Part shown: positions 36,462 to 50,057 of the stretch, piece by piece
Layout: each line of letters begins with the position of its first letter
How positions within the stretch are numbered: position 1 is the first letter of the stretch
Assembly (NCBI RefSeq): GCF_900005765.1
Contig: NC_041692.1
Span: 372,001 to 436,000 of the forward strand
From: Plasmodium relictum
Taxonomy: Eukaryota > Apicomplexa > Aconoidasida > Haemosporida > Plasmodiidae
DNA: 64,000 bases
Direction: 5' to 3'
Translations under genes and position numbers: made by a program
The notes under the pieces: generated by a model
What the model saw: the letters and a program-made list of their open reading frames with translations, nothing else
Database searches by the model: none
What the model was told of the DNA's origin: nothing

Positions 36462-39400
36462 TATTTTTTTTATTTTTTACTTTTTTATTCTATTATTTGA
36501 CATTAAAATATTTCATAATCAATATACAAACATATATATATGCATATAAATATTAATAATAATACAATATATTTTTTCTTTTTTCTATTATCTCTTAAAA
36601 AATATTGGTAATCTAAAAAAATATTTAAGAAAATTATATTTTTTGTCTCAAATACATCTAAAAGATGCTATAATTTTATCTTTTTTTTTTTTTTTAATGT
36701 AAAATAAACTTTATTTTATCAAAAAATATTATAAAACTTAAATTTTCCCACTATAACTTCTATATTTGCTAAACGTTAATTATGTGAAAATAAAACTTTA
36801 CTTTTTTTTTATTTATAAGATATTTATTAAATCTTATTTATTTAAAATAGGTACATACTAATTAAAAATTAATTTTTTTAATTTTCTTTTTTTTATTGCT
36901 ATAAAAAAGTTATTCTTCATTATATAAATATCTTCGAAAGATTTAAAAAAAAAAAAAAATTAATTTTAATAACTATATTTTTTTTTCACGAATTTTTTTT
37001 CTTTCTTTTTATAGTAAATAATTTGAACCAAATTTTGTTTTTCGCATTTTTTTTTTTTTTAACACAAAAGAATACTATTTTTATATTTAAGAAATAACAA
37101 AAATCAATTAAATAATAATAGATAAAATAGTAAAGTTTAAAACAAAATTACAAGTGGAAAATTTATAATTTCTTTTTTTTAAGTTAAAATATCTTATTAA
37201 ATTTTTTTTTCATTAAAAATATAATATTTTTTTTTAAATATTTTAAAAATAAAATTAAGAAAAAAATACAACTATATAAGCTTTTGGCTTTTCTTATCAT
37301 ATCTATTAATGTATTTTAAAAATATACAAAATTCTCAATCATGTTTTGCTAAAAAAAGCAGAAAATTTAAAAAAATAATATATCTTTTTAAGGAAAAATA
37401 CAAATTGAATAATATTTTTGTAACTTTAAAATTGTTTTAAAATTGATAAGTTTAAACAATTTCTCTCATTCTCGTTTAGATACACTTGTAAGATCAATTT
37501 AGTGCGTCTTTTTTATGTTATGCTTCATTTGTTGTTAATATACTTGCATACATATTAAAAAGCTCTTGAAAAAAAAAAAAATTTATTATTACATATTTAG
37601 CAAATATATTTTTACTTTGTAATAAATTTCTATATCATTAAAACGAAATTTCCTGAAAATTCTAAAAGTAATCTTTTTATAATATATATTTTTTTTTCTA
37701 TGGAGAGAATATAAAAACATAATCAAAATATTTGTTTTATATTATAGAATAAATATATTTGCTTTAATTACTTTTAGTCGCACTTAAAAGCATGAGCTTT
37801 TTTTTTTTTTTGAATACAATAGCAATATAAAAATTAAGTGCATTAAAAAAAAAAAATAGGCTTACATGATTTTTTGTTCCTGTTGTATATATATTTTTTC
37901 CAAAACAGTATATTTTGAGCATTTTTAAAAAATGAAAACTTTTTTTTATAAAAGAAATTTTCGTTTTTATTTTTTCCTTTATTTGCAAGAATAATGAAAA
38001 AAATGAAAAAAAATCTCACTTGTAACTTTAAAAGTCTATAACCTTATTTTTTGTTTGTTTCTTAATTCATACATTGTGTATGCTTAACTTTCTCAAAATT
38101 CTAAAAATTTTCTTTAATTTTACTTTTTTTTAAAATAGAAATATTTGCACATCTATATAATTCAGTAAAAGTGAATATAACAGAAATTGTAACTATATCT
38201 TTTCTTTTTTCTTAATATATTTTAAAGGAATAAAAATTATATAAAATGCTATAAGTATTGAAATGATAGTTGAAATTACAAATAAAAAAATTAAAAAGAC
38301 TGCTTAATGATTTTTTAAGTGATTTAAATTTTATTTATAAATAGAATTTATAAAGGTGTATTTTTTTTTTTTTTTATATAAGTATCTGTTGTTTGTCTTT
38401 CTTATGAATAAATAAATATAAATTGTCTATACATAATTTGGGTTATTAGGAATAAGATAGGATCTTTACAAAAAAAAAAAAATAAAATAAAATATATAAA
38501 TATAATTTTGTAAAAAAAAAATGGTTATCAATCATAAAAGGTAATATAAAAACTAAGAAAAGTTATTGCATGCACTTTTAATAAAATTGTTTTCCTTTAA
38601 TGTAGAATTTTTTATCCTATATTTTTTTTTTTTTCCTAAATTCTTTAGAGTTCCTTATAATTTAATTCATTCTTTAGAAAAATGTACATATATATATAAT
38701 GCAATTTAAAAAAAACAAAACAAAACAGTTGTTGCAGGAATTATAATTTTAATAACAAATTCTATTAACAAAAAAAAAAAAAGAAAAATACTTTTTTTTC
38801 AAAAAATTATAGCATGTTATTTCATAAAACATTAAAAAAAAATTTAATGGAAATTCATTAATGTATGTATTTTTTTTTTTTTTAAAGTATAAATATATGT
38901 TTTATAAGACAATTATTAAGCATCTTTGTTTTTGTTTAAGTTTGTTTTATTATTTTTTTCATTTTTTCTTTTCAAGTCTATTAAAAGAATTATTCTGTAA
39001 ACTGACCCAAATCCTATTTTGTATTTTTTTTTTTTTTTTTTATAAGCTAATATTTTTATATATATATATATGACACTTTTCTTACTTAATAGAAAGAAGT
39101 AGAAGTTAAAATTATAATTTATATAAAGAATTTTAGTAATATATATAGAATAAATGTAAAAATAAATATTTCTTTTATGCATTACTTACTAACTCATAAT
39201 AAAGTTCTTTATTATATTTTAATATAATTATTTCTACTGTTTCGTTTATTAATAAATTAAAGAGATACAACTCATTTGCCAAGTATATATTTTTTCGTTT
39301 CTTACTTTTTTCTGTTCAATATTTTTTTTTTTTATTAAATTACATTATTTTATATTTCATAAATTCAAACATCAAAATTAAAAATATTAAATGTTATTAT

Positions 39401-39478
39401 CCATATCTGTATATGCATATTTATGTTTATATATGTGCAATTTTATCCAATACATTTTCTCTCTAAACGCTCTCTAAA
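36462..39478. other. Long divergent intergenic region
   Basis: 3.0 kb between divergent NEDD8 and the 12-residue-repeat gene. It contains A/T homopolymers and a TGCATGCA site. The ORFs at 37764-37988 and 38861-39182 are homopolymer artefacts. A less AT-rich patch near 37460-37560 gives no continuous reading frame or tRNA fold. Confidence 0.5.
38567..38574. promoter_or_regulatory. TGCATGCA site
   Basis: A perfect TGCATGCA octamer 0.9 kb upstream of the large repeat-protein gene. The sequence matches a known ApiAP2-family motif of Plasmodium; binding here is untested. Confidence 0.35.
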
Positions 39479-42400
39479 ATGAATGGAGAAAAAAATGAAA
39501 TAATTGTAGAGAGTAAAAATTTATTAGATGAGAAAATAAAAAAGAATAAATTAATTTTTAAACGTAAAAAAAGAAAAATAAATTACAAAATGGGATCACA
39601 AGAGAAAAAAAAAAAAAATTTTAAAAATAAGTTAAAGAGGATAAAAAATAAAAAAAAGAAAAAGTTAAAAAATCAAAATCTTGCTATGGAAAATCGTAAT
39701 TTAATAAACTATCTTTATTTAAACTCAAATAAAAATATAAACAATAACGAAGAAGATTCAAAAAGTCCAAGTATAACTTATGATGAAAAAAATATATCAA
39801 AATCATTTGTTACACAAGAACAATTTAATCAACAAGAAATAGTTAATAATGAAAAGGTTACTAATAAAAACTCAATGATCAAAGTAAACGATAATTTGAT
39901 ACAAGAAAATTCTAATGAAAATAAAGAATGTAATGCTTCAATAGAAAACACATTATGTAATAAAAATAATAAAAACAATGTACATACAGAAATACAAAAA
40001 GTTACTGATTTAATCTGTAAAAATGACTCTGAAGCCTTAAATACAACTGAGAAAAATGGAAATTCTTTTCTTAAAATGAATGAAGAAGATATAAATAAAA
40101 GCATACAAGAAAAAAAGAAAAATTGCAAAAGTAATTTTAATTTATTAAAACTAGAAAAGGAAAAAGATCAAAAAACAAACATATCTGAAGAAAAAAATGG
40201 GGAAAATGATAAAAATTTATCACTAAAATATAATTATACAAATGGAAAGAAAACAAATATCAACAATAGAAATAATGATAATTTTAAAAAAGAAGAAATA
40301 GGTGAATGCTTCACTAATAAATCTTTTTTAAAGAAAAAAGAAAGCTTTTTTGATATCATGGAAGATTTAAGAAGTAAATCAGATAATAATGAAGAAAAAA
40401 TAGAATCTTTTTTTAAAAGTGACCATAAGGATAATGATAATAGTAAGTCAAGTTTTGATGAAAATGAAAAAAAAAAATTAAAAGAAATAATGCAAAACGT
40501 ACCTTTAGATAAAATAGTTAGTGTTCTAGAAAAAATATCAAAAGAAGAATGCATACATATCTTGAATAGCATAGATGAGGAAAAAATCACTTTAATTATA
40601 GAAAAATTATCTATTGATCGTTTTAAAGAGCTGGTAAATTTTATAAAGGAAGAAAAAAAAAGGCGTTTTATTATAGAATACTTAAACGAAGAGAAATTAG
40701 TTAATTTGTTTTCTCCTTTTAAAAATTACAAGGAAATAACAAAATATTTTAACTTTTTATCAATAGAAAAAATTGATAATATAATAAAGTTGCTGGATCT
40801 AGATAATTATAAAAATTTTATTTTATTATTAGATCAAGATAAAATAGTAGAAGTTATAAATCATGTTTCTATTAATAATTCTTTAGGAATTTTATTAAAT
40901 TTACCCCAGAATAAATTATTATATATACTTGATCAAATAAAAGAAGAAATTGTTATAAAGCTAATAAACGCTATTCCATCCTGCAGGTTTTATTATATAA
41001 TAGAATGCTTACCAATAGAAAAAATTAGCTCTTTATCTAATAAAATTTCTTATGAAAAATTATATATTCTTCATAATTCTCTATCTCTTAAAAATATGCA
41101 TTTAATTACTAATAATTTATCCATAACTACAATCAATAGACTTATAAATGAATTACCTTTATATAAATCAATTAAAATTCTTAAAAGTTTGCCACCTAAA
41201 AAAATTGCTGATTCTATCAATCTAAATTGTTCGTTCAATTTTGTTGAAATATATAAATCCTTTAATTCAGATGAAATAATTGAGATAATGAAATATTTAA
41301 ATGATAAAAATATGGAGATATTGTTAAACGAATGTGAACCAACAAAAATTATCCACTACATTAATTATGTATCAGTAAATAAATTTATATCAATTGTTGA
41401 AAGACTACCGATAAATTTTCTAATAAAAATTATGAATGAGATATCTATTAAAAAACTCACGGAAATTTTTATACTACTTCCTGAAAATAAAATTTTGTCT
41501 AGCTTAAATAATTTATCGTTAAAAAATACAACTTATGTTTTAGAAAAGTTACCAACAAAAAAATTAATAAGCATTTTAATGAAAGAAGACAAAAAAGATA
41601 AAATATGGAAAGAAAGACAGAAGATGTTAATCAACTTATTAAATGAAAATAATATAATTCTTATTTTAAATGAATTAAATGATAAAGAATATAATGTATT
41701 TTGTAAACATTTATCTACAAATAAAATAGAAAATATCATTAATATTTATAATGATTATAAAAAAGCTTCAATTTTAATTTTGAATTTGCCTATTAATAAA
41801 ATAATAGAAAATCTTCAAAGACTAGATGATGAAAAGTCAAATAATATAATGAAATATTTACCAAATTATATCAATGATAAAATTAAATCATGTTTGTCTG
41901 AGAACGAAATTAGCAAAATACAACATATATTTATTGTATGTACCTTATTAAGGCTAAAAGAAATTTTGGATAACCCTAATATAATAAAAAATGAAAAAAA
42001 TAATTTTTATAATTTTATAATAAAAAGAAAAATATATCAAATAATTAATAGTATAAATATGAAAAATTATCAAAAATTCTTAAACCATATTTCTTGCACA
42101 AAAATTATAGAAATGGAAAATGTCATTGATAATATAATGAGTAAAAATTTCTATAATGAAAATAATATAACAGATTATATTTTTATTTTTTTTAACTTAG
42201 ATCACAACATATATTATAGGGCATCTGTAAATACTAAATTGTTTCTTCAAGAATATAATGAAAAGGATTATTTTTTTAAAATAGATACCTTTTGTAATAG
42301 TAGTTGCAACAGAAATAACAAGTACAATTACTTTAAAATCACAAAAGAAGATAGTTTTAATTATAATACTATAAGAGAAGTTAACACTTCATTAAAAAAA

Positions 42401-45400
42401 TTTATATTATCTCATAAGGAAAAAAAGAAAATTACTACTAAAAAGGATTTAAGAAAATCTATAAATATAAAAATGAGAAATCATTTATATGTATTTTTAA
42501 TTCATTTAATTTCTTTAATAAAGAAACATATTGAAAAAACTGTCTTATTAAATAGGAAAAACTACTTATGCAATAAGGGAAAAGAAAATATGGAGAAAAA
42601 GATACTGAATGAATCTAATAAAAACTTTTCAAAAAAAAATAAATTAGTAGAATATAATCAAAACATCAATAATAATTACAATAATGATATAGATGTTAAT
42701 AATGATACTCCAAGCTTAAAAAGTGTGGTACACTATGAAAATGTGTATAATAAATTAATTTTTAATGAAGTAAAAAAGATAATGAAAAATATTTTTGGAA
42801 TTGTCAAAAAAATAAGTAGTATGGAAAACTCATCATTCATTATAAAAAATATATCAATTAAAAATATTATTAGTGGTAATATAACTCATTACAAAAATGA
42901 ACCAAATGAAAATGAAAATGAAAATTATAATAAGAAACATAAGGAAAATAAATTACTACCTTTATATGAAAATTGCGATAATAATCTTGAGGAAATAAAA
43001 AACAAAGATATTTGTAATTTTAAAGATAATCTTTTACATGAAAAACAGTGTATCGTTAGTAGTAAATCATTTGAATGTTTTGAAAAAAAAGAAATTTTAA
43101 AAAAAAAAAAAAAAAGTAAAAAAATAATAGTCAAAGAACTGAATAAAGTGAATACTTCAAATGATGAAGCAAAAGAATATAGAACAAGAGAACATAAAAT
43201 AAGCGAAATAGAAGAAATACAAGATAAGAAAAAAGATACTAAAAGACAAAAAATAGAAAAAATATATGACGATGGAATAGATTTTTATATTTTAGACAAT
43301 AATTTATTATTGCACAATAATAAAGAGCAATTAAAATATTTAAACAATGCATTAAAAAATGTTGCTTGTAGAGATATTGCTTTCTTAAAAAAATATAACT
43401 TAGAGGAATACATAAATAGTGAAAAAAATAAAACTAAAAAAGAAACAAGTTCTTGTAATCAAAAAATAATTACAACAAATGTTTACAATAAGAATAGAAA
43501 TAAATCTAGTATGAGTGAAAATTTAGATAAAATGTCTTGTAAAAAAAAGAAATTATATGAAAAGTCTTCTCATAAAGTAGCTTCTAAATGTTATAACATT
43601 CCCCCTAATATAAGTAATTCAGATTATTTAATGGTTGAAGATGATGCTTATCTTAATAATAAAAAAAATTTAGAAAACAAAAAACAGAAATTTTCAACTA
43701 ATAAAAATATAATAAATACATTCAATTCTATAAAGGAAAAAAGAAATATTTTTTGTTTAAAATTCTTATTTGTATTAAATGGTGTTCATTTAGAGCAATG
43801 TAGCAATATTACATTATGTTTAAATTTTTTTTTTTTAAAAAAAAAAATATTTTTTAATAAATATAAGCACCAAATATTAAGCAGCTCATTAAATATACAT
43901 ATTAATAAAAATGGATATGAAAAATTTATCAATATTTCTCCTAATCACAATGATGCTTTTTATTATATTAATTCCAATATTGTTTCATTAAGTATTGAAG
44001 ATAATGATACAATTAAAAACTTTGATTCAGTGGCAACTAAAGATTTCTTTACTAGAACATTTTTAAAAAAAAAAAGTTCCTTAAATTATGAGAATATCAA
44101 TATAATTAACAAAAATTCTACTGGTTTCAATTATTCTAGTCGAGTTAATTCAACTAACTTAAATGATAATAACACCAAATTAAATAAAGTAATTCATAAT
44201 GATTTAAACTCTAATTTTATTTTATTATGGAATTCTAAAGAAATTGGTTATATTATACTAGATTCATACAATTCTTTATATGTAAATATAAAAGATTCTT
44301 CTAGCCTTTTTTTTATAAATATACATAGAATTAATTATAACTTAAGTAGAACTATACCTTTGAAAGAAGGTAGTTTATTTTTTTTTAAAGACAGTAAAGA
44401 AAAAATAAGCTTTAGAAAAATAAAAACCATGTTTTTACGTATGCTAGATAAAAAAAACTCTAATTTTATTACAAAAAATACATTAAAGGAAAATGAAAGA
44501 GGAGTAGAACATCAAAATAATCATATAGGAGATAAATCTATTTTAAATGAAAATAAAAATTATTTAAATAAATGTAAAATTGATGCAAGTATAGATAATC
44601 TAAAAAAAGAAAAACTAGAATTTGAAAACAATTTAAAATGTGAAGAAAAAAATACATGTGAAAATGAAACGTATTTTGGTGACGAAAATACATATTTTAA
44701 TGATAACAATGGTGAATTAAATGAAATTCAAAATTATCCATATGAAGAGAATAACATAAAAAAAGAAATGAACCAAGAAAATGTAATGAATAAAAAAAAA
44801 GACTACCATAATATTATTAAAAATGTAGAAAAATTTGAAAACATTAATAAAAAAATTTTTGAAGAATATAATAATAAAGAAGTAAATCATATTGAATATG
44901 ATATTAGTGATAACAAATTATGCTTAAAAAATAAAAAATGTTTGGTTGTTAGTAATTTTAACAGTATACTTAAAGAAGAGAATAAAATGTTATTAGAAAA
45001 AGAAAAATTAATTAATAATCAAATAATAAAAGATAATAATTCAAATATGAAATCTCTTAGTTCATTAAATGAAAGTAAGAAAGAAAAAATAGAAGATACA
45101 AAAAATAATTACCTTAATAAAAATACTGAAGAAGAATTAAGTAAAGTTACAAATTTAAGCATTCGTCATAATAATTTTTCTGATAATCTTAGCTACACTG
45201 ATGATGAATTTAATATAATACTATATTTAGAAAAACGAAAAAAAAAAAGCGACGAAAAGACGTTAAAAAAAAAAAAAAATAGAAAAAATTTTACTTCATA
45301 TAATTTTAATGATAGCAAAATTTTAAAGTTAAAATTGTTATCTCTTATTGAAAATTCTTTATGTGATTATAGTGTTATAGTAAATGATATTATAAATGAA

Positions 45401-47668
45401 AAAAATAGTATAGAAAAAAAAAAGGGATATGATTATTATTCAACAAAAAACTTAGGAACTTACAATTTTTTAAGAGGCAATTTATCTTTTAATAATTCTT
45501 GTGAGAATTATGAAAAATCTTCTAATTTATTTTTGATTAAAAATAAATATGAAGAAAAATTAGCGATAAAGGATACAGAGAAAAATTCTAATAAGCAAAT
45601 TTTAATAAATCAAATAAACGACAATGCTTCTTTGAATAATGATAAGAAAATTCAAGTTATTGATGAAAAAAAAAATAACCGAAGACAAAATAAAAATAAA
45701 ATTCAATTAATTTGTAATAATAATAATAATAATAAAAATAATAATAATGATGGATTAACAAAAAATTTTAATAAAAGAGAGAAAATATTTCCCTTTAGGG
45801 ATGATTTAATAGATTTAGAAGACCTTCCTATGTGTGAAAATTCCATTAGTGTAGAAAGTTTAAAAAGCAGTGATAATTTTAATGAGGCAAAAGAAAAAAT
45901 ATCAGAATTAAAAAATGAAACATTGTATGATTCTGTAAATGATTCAGAGTATAAATCAATAAACAATACTACCAATTATTTCACAGATAAATCAGTTAAA
46001 AGTTCATTAAATAAGTCAGCTATAAATATAAAAAACAAAACATTAAACACAGCAAATATTATACAAGACACCCAAGAGAAAATGAAAAACATAAATAAAT
46101 CAGAAAAAATGTTAAATGTGTCAAATAATCACATAAATAAATCATTAAATGATTATAGAATTGAATCCTTTACAAAATTATTTTGTGAATCAGATAAATC
46201 TATTTATGACTCTATTAATGATTCTATAAGTAGCAATATTATGAACAAAAAAAAAAAAAGTAATATAATAAAAAAGAAAATAAGTAATTTATTTAAAGAC
46301 AAAAATTCGAACAATTCAGATATAAAATCGCATAAAATGGAAGATTTAAATTTTAATAATAAATATAAAGAAAATGAAACAAATCCATTATTCTTTAAGG
46401 ATACTAAAAAAAAATATATATCGAATGAGCAGAAGATAGATGTTTTTTCATTCATGAAATCTAACGAAGATTTAGATGAAAATAAAATGTTCAACTTAAA
46501 TGAGAAATTTATGAAACATAATAACGAGGAAATAAATTTTATTAAAAAAAAAGAAAATTGCTTAAGTAATTTTCCAAACTCTACTACAAAAAATTTATTA
46601 AATAATGAAGATGCTGTAAAAGAAAGTATTGGATTTTTAAATTTGCATTGTTTATTTGAAAGTAAACCAGAAAATTTTTATTTAATTAGTGAAGGATGTG
46701 CTAAAGCTAGTAATTATGTTAGTGATAAAATGCTTGTTCATACTAAATTGTATAAAGAAATTTTTCATATAAAAAGTGATGACATGCTTCCAGAAAAATC
46801 ATCTCTTGAAATTTCTAAATATTCTAATAAAAGTGAAATTCTCTGTCTACATAAAAAAAAAAAAATTTTATGTAACATTTGTGGAGATTTCCTGAAAAGA
46901 AATTTATTAAATGATCTTTTCTTTTTTAAAATATCTATAATTGATAAAAAAGTATTTTTTTTAAAGCATTTAACTATTAATATATCTTATGAAAGTCCAT
47001 TGATTAAAGTACATTTTACTGAAAAAGATTATATTAGATATTCCTTAGAAAAAAATTCTAACGAATATAAATTAAAAATTATAGCTATAAGCAGAAAAAA
47101 ATTGCACAAAAAATTCTCTTTATCAAAATCTAAATTTTTGAGAAAATGCTTAGAAATTGAATTAACAAACAATTTAGAAAAAATAAAAAAATTAAATCAA
47201 AGTTATATACCTAATGATTTTGAACAATCTACAATAGAAACAAATTTTAAAAATAATAAGGAACATATAATAACAAAGGAAAATTTATCTTATGAACAAA
47301 TGGAAAATGATTCAAAATTCTTTTCAAATTTAAATCAAGAGAATGGGTTTGGTTGTTATATATGTAATTCTTATGTGGCTGTTCTTAATTTTAGCATTCT
47401 TGATGACAAAAATAAAAAGTAAGTATTCACTGCATATCTATTTTACTTTATTACATTATATTTTTTATTTTTCTATTTATAAAAATAAATTTATATATAA
47501 AATATTATATCAAATATTTGGATTCTTATTTTTTAATTACTTATACTTCTATCTTTTTTTTATTATTTTTATATCTTTTATTTATTCACTTATTTTCCCT
47601 TTTATTACAGAAAATATGACGTGGAGAAATTTATTGTCCCTTCAATTTTATTGTGTACAAATGGCTAA
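39479..47668 (+). CDS. Giant protein with 12-residue-repeat alpha superhelix, unknown function
   Basis: Exon 1 39479-47418 and exon 2 47611-47668 (donor GTAAGT, acceptor TTACAG) give 2665 aa; the second exon adds a conserved-looking KYDVEKFIVPSILLCTNG ending. The first 335 residues are Lys/Asn/Glu-rich. Residues 341-794 are about 35 consecutive 12-residue units with pattern P/S-x-x-K-I/L-x-x-I-L-x-x-L (e.g. PIEKISSLSNKI, SVNKFISIVERL). This period matches the short-helix superhelix of the MgtE N-domain, though no transporter part is present. Between long low-complexity tracts, three further beta-rich folded parts appear near residues 1430-1550, 1580-1650 and 2460-2560; the first two might be C2-like. 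No signal peptide or membrane helix. It runs in the same direction as the formyltransferase. Function unknown; a protein-binding scaffold is likely. Confidence 0.85.
40499..41860 (+). repeat. Tandem 12-residue protein repeats (coding)
   Basis: About 35 units of 12 codons, occasionally 13, with one insert of about 20 codons near 41580-41640. Position 1 is Pro, Ser, Asp or Asn; position 4 is often Lys; positions 5, 8, 9 and 12 are hydrophobic. DNA identity between units is low, so the array is old and conserved at protein level rather than a recent slippage product. Confidence 0.85.
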
Positions 47669-48215
47669 TATTTTTAAGATAAAATTCTAGAAATATAAAA
47701 GTAAATAGAAAAAAATATTTTATTAAAATATAATATAGTATAGCAATACCTTTATTGTATTATAGGTCTCTTGTATAAACTGATATTATTGTAATTATTT
47801 TTTGTTGTATCCATTTTTTTTTTTTTATTGTCTGTTTTATTGAATTTTCTTGTATTTCTTTTTTTTTTTTTTTTTTTTACCTTTTTTATTTTATCTCAAA
47901 TAGTAAAAATTAAGTTTTATATTTTTATTTTTATATTTTTTTTTTTTCTACTTGTTAAAATACCAAAAGGTATATTATGTATAAATTGCCAATCCTTTTT
48001 TATATATTTCTGTATTTATGACACTTTATAAAAGAATTTAAAAAACATTTCAATAATACATCAATAATATTTTTAAAAAAATAAATCAAAACAATATAAA
48101 GAGGTTATGTAATTTTACAATAATTTTAAATAGAAAACATGAATATATAAAAAGTAGAGAGTAAAATCAAGGGACATTTTGTGATATTTTCAAATATAAA
48201 AAAAAGAAAAATATT
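47669..48215. other. Intergenic, tandem genes
   Basis: About 550 bases with strong T runs. The ORF at 47828-48031 is a Phe-rich artefact of poly-T. It presumably contains the promoter of the formyltransferase gene. Confidence 0.5.
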
Positions 48216-50057
48216 ATGAATATAATCAGTTCATATTTTTTACAAATATTTATTATAATATTTTTAAGAAGTTATGCTTACAAATTAGATTACATTAGAA
48301 AATTATATTTTAATAAAGAAAAATATTATTTTAAAAAATTTAATTTACTTATTAATCGAATTGATGTTAAAATATTATGTGATGATAAATTAAAACAGTA
48401 CAAGTTAAATGTTACCAAATTAAAGCTCAATGATTCATATATCTATTCTTTAAAAAATGAATCAGAAAAAAAAGTAAATAATTTTGGAGAAATAAAGGAA
48501 TGGAATAATGTCTTTGATAAAAATCAAAATTATGATAATTATATTTTGAGAAAAAAGATTAATAATATTATAAATATATTTAGTAAATTAAATAATACTA
48601 ACAAATATTTATTCTTTAAGGATGAAAACACCATAAATCTATACAATAAAAAAAAAAAAAATAATTTGAAAAAATATATATTAAATTTAACATGTATCTG
48701 GAATAACGTTATAAAATTATATTTAGAAAATATATATTTAGAAATAGTTAATATAATTGGAAAAACGTTAGGAAATAAAATATTTTATGTAGACATAAAA
48801 AAGGAATTAGATAAGAGGAAATATGCTATTATTGATATGCTATATGATATTTATAGAAAAAAGTACATTAATAACAAAAATATAAATTTATTATTTATTG
48901 GAAGCAACGAATTTAGCAATTTATGTTTTAAAATAATTTTATTAATAATCAAAAAATTAAGAAGTGATATAAAATTGGAAAATGTTATAACAAAAAGCCC
49001 TCAAAAAAAGGGAAGATATATGATTTTGCAAAGATCAGATATAGAAGAAGAAGCAAGAAAAAATAAAATAAGTGTTTTTTATTATGATAAAGTAAAAAAT
49101 GATATATATATTTTAAAAAATAAGATATTTGATCTTTGTATTTCTGTATCATTTGGTGAAATTTTTAATAATTATTTTTTTAGAACAATTAATTCTAATG
49201 TTTTTTCTTTACATCCAAGTTTACTACCGTTATATAAAGGAGCATCACCAATTCAGAGAAGTATATTAAATAATGAAAGTTTATTTGGCTATACAATATT
49301 TTTAACAAATTTAAATATTGATGCCGGTACTATTTTAATAAAAAAAGCTTTTTGTTTTGATAAAAATTTTAATTTTAATGACATCATCACCATTTTATTT
49401 ACAATAGGAATTATACACTTAATAAAAAACATATTTTTCTTATCAAATTATAAATTAAATCTAAATGAAACACCAAATAATACATATAGTTATTTTACTA
49501 CTCAAAATAATAGAAACGAATTTTGTGATTTTAATGATATTCTTAATATACCAGATAAAAAAAAGAATTCTTTCTCCTCTACTAATTTTAAATTAAGCAA
49601 TTTAAATACCACTTTTGAAAACACTGCCAACAAAAGCTCGTTTAAAGACAATAATTACGCCCCCAAAATAAAAAATGATGAAAAGTATATTTGTTTCTTT
49701 TGTTCAACATCTTTATATATTCATAATAAAGTAAGAAGCTTCATAAATTGGCCCAAAGCAGAGTGTTCTCTTTTTATATTTCAAAATAATAGATTTAAAG
49801 TAATAGATGTAAAATTAATTAAAACATCTTATGAATTAAATAGTGATTATAATTTTAGTTATTATTCTACTTTATATAATCATAAGTGTTTTGATAAAAT
49901 TCCACGCACATTTGTAATATGTGATAAAGAATCCTTAAATATTCAATGCAAAAATAATACCTTATTAAAAATTCATAAATTACAAAGGAGAAATAAAAAA
50001 ATTGTTAATGCTTTGGATTTTATTAATAGTATACATAAAAATGATCTATTATATTAA
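48216..50057 (+). CDS. Methionyl-tRNA formyltransferase, probably apicoplast
   Basis: Single exon, 613 aa, about twice the bacterial length (about 315). It formylates initiator Met-tRNA with 10-formyl-tetrahydrofolate. Residues 1-22 form a clear signal peptide (IFIIIFLRSYA end), followed by a Lys/Asn-rich transit-like region, the bipartite signal for the apicoplast. The catalytic core runs from LLFIGSNEFSNLCFK to the HPSLLPLYKGASPIQRS motif and INIDAG-like segment: His333 and Asp369 have exactly the 36-residue spacing of E. coli His110 and Asp146. The third catalytic residue, Asn two before the His, is Ser331 here. A C-terminal domain of FMT type follows (KVRSFINWPKAECSLF, FKVIDVKLI) after an Asn-rich insert. 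An inactive or unusual hydrolase-type formyl enzyme cannot be excluded. Confidence 0.88.
   Translation: MNIISSYFLQIFIIIFLRSYAYKLDYIRKLYFNKEKYYFKKFNLLINRIDVKILCDDKLKQYKLNVTKLKLNDSYIYSLKNESEKKVNNFGEIKEWNNVFDKNQNYDNYILRKKINNIINIFSKLNNTNKYLFFKDENTINLYNKKKKNNLKKYILNLTCIWNNVIKLYLENIYLEIVNIIGKTLGNKIFYVDIKKELDKRKYAIIDMLYDIYRKKYINNKNINLLFIGSNEFSNLCFKIILLIIKKLRSDIKLENVITKSPQKKGRYMILQRSDIEEEARKNKISVFYYDKVKNDIYILKNKIFDLCISVSFGEIFNNYFFRTINSNVFSLHPSLLPLYKGASPIQRSILNNESLFGYTIFLTNLNIDAGTILIKKAFCFDKNFNFNDIITILFTIGIIHLIKNIFFLSNYKLNLNETPNNTYSYFTTQNNRNEFCDFNDILNIPDKKKNSFSSTNFKLSNLNTTFENTANKSSFKDNNYAPKIKNDEKYICFFCSTSLYIHNKVRSFINWPKAECSLFIFQNNRFKVIDVKLIKTSYELNSDYNFSYYSTLYNHKCFDKIPRTFVICDKESLNIQCKNNTLLKIHKLQRRNKKIVNALDFINSIHKNDLLY

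Noticed and set aside
37440-37570. Less AT-rich patch that might be a tRNA or coding remnant
   Set aside because: No cloverleaf pairing or consistent reading frame could be found on either strand.
47828-48031. 67-codon ORF between the repeat-protein and formyltransferase genes
   Set aside because: Mostly Phe and Ile from poly-T runs; composition identical to the intergenic DNA.
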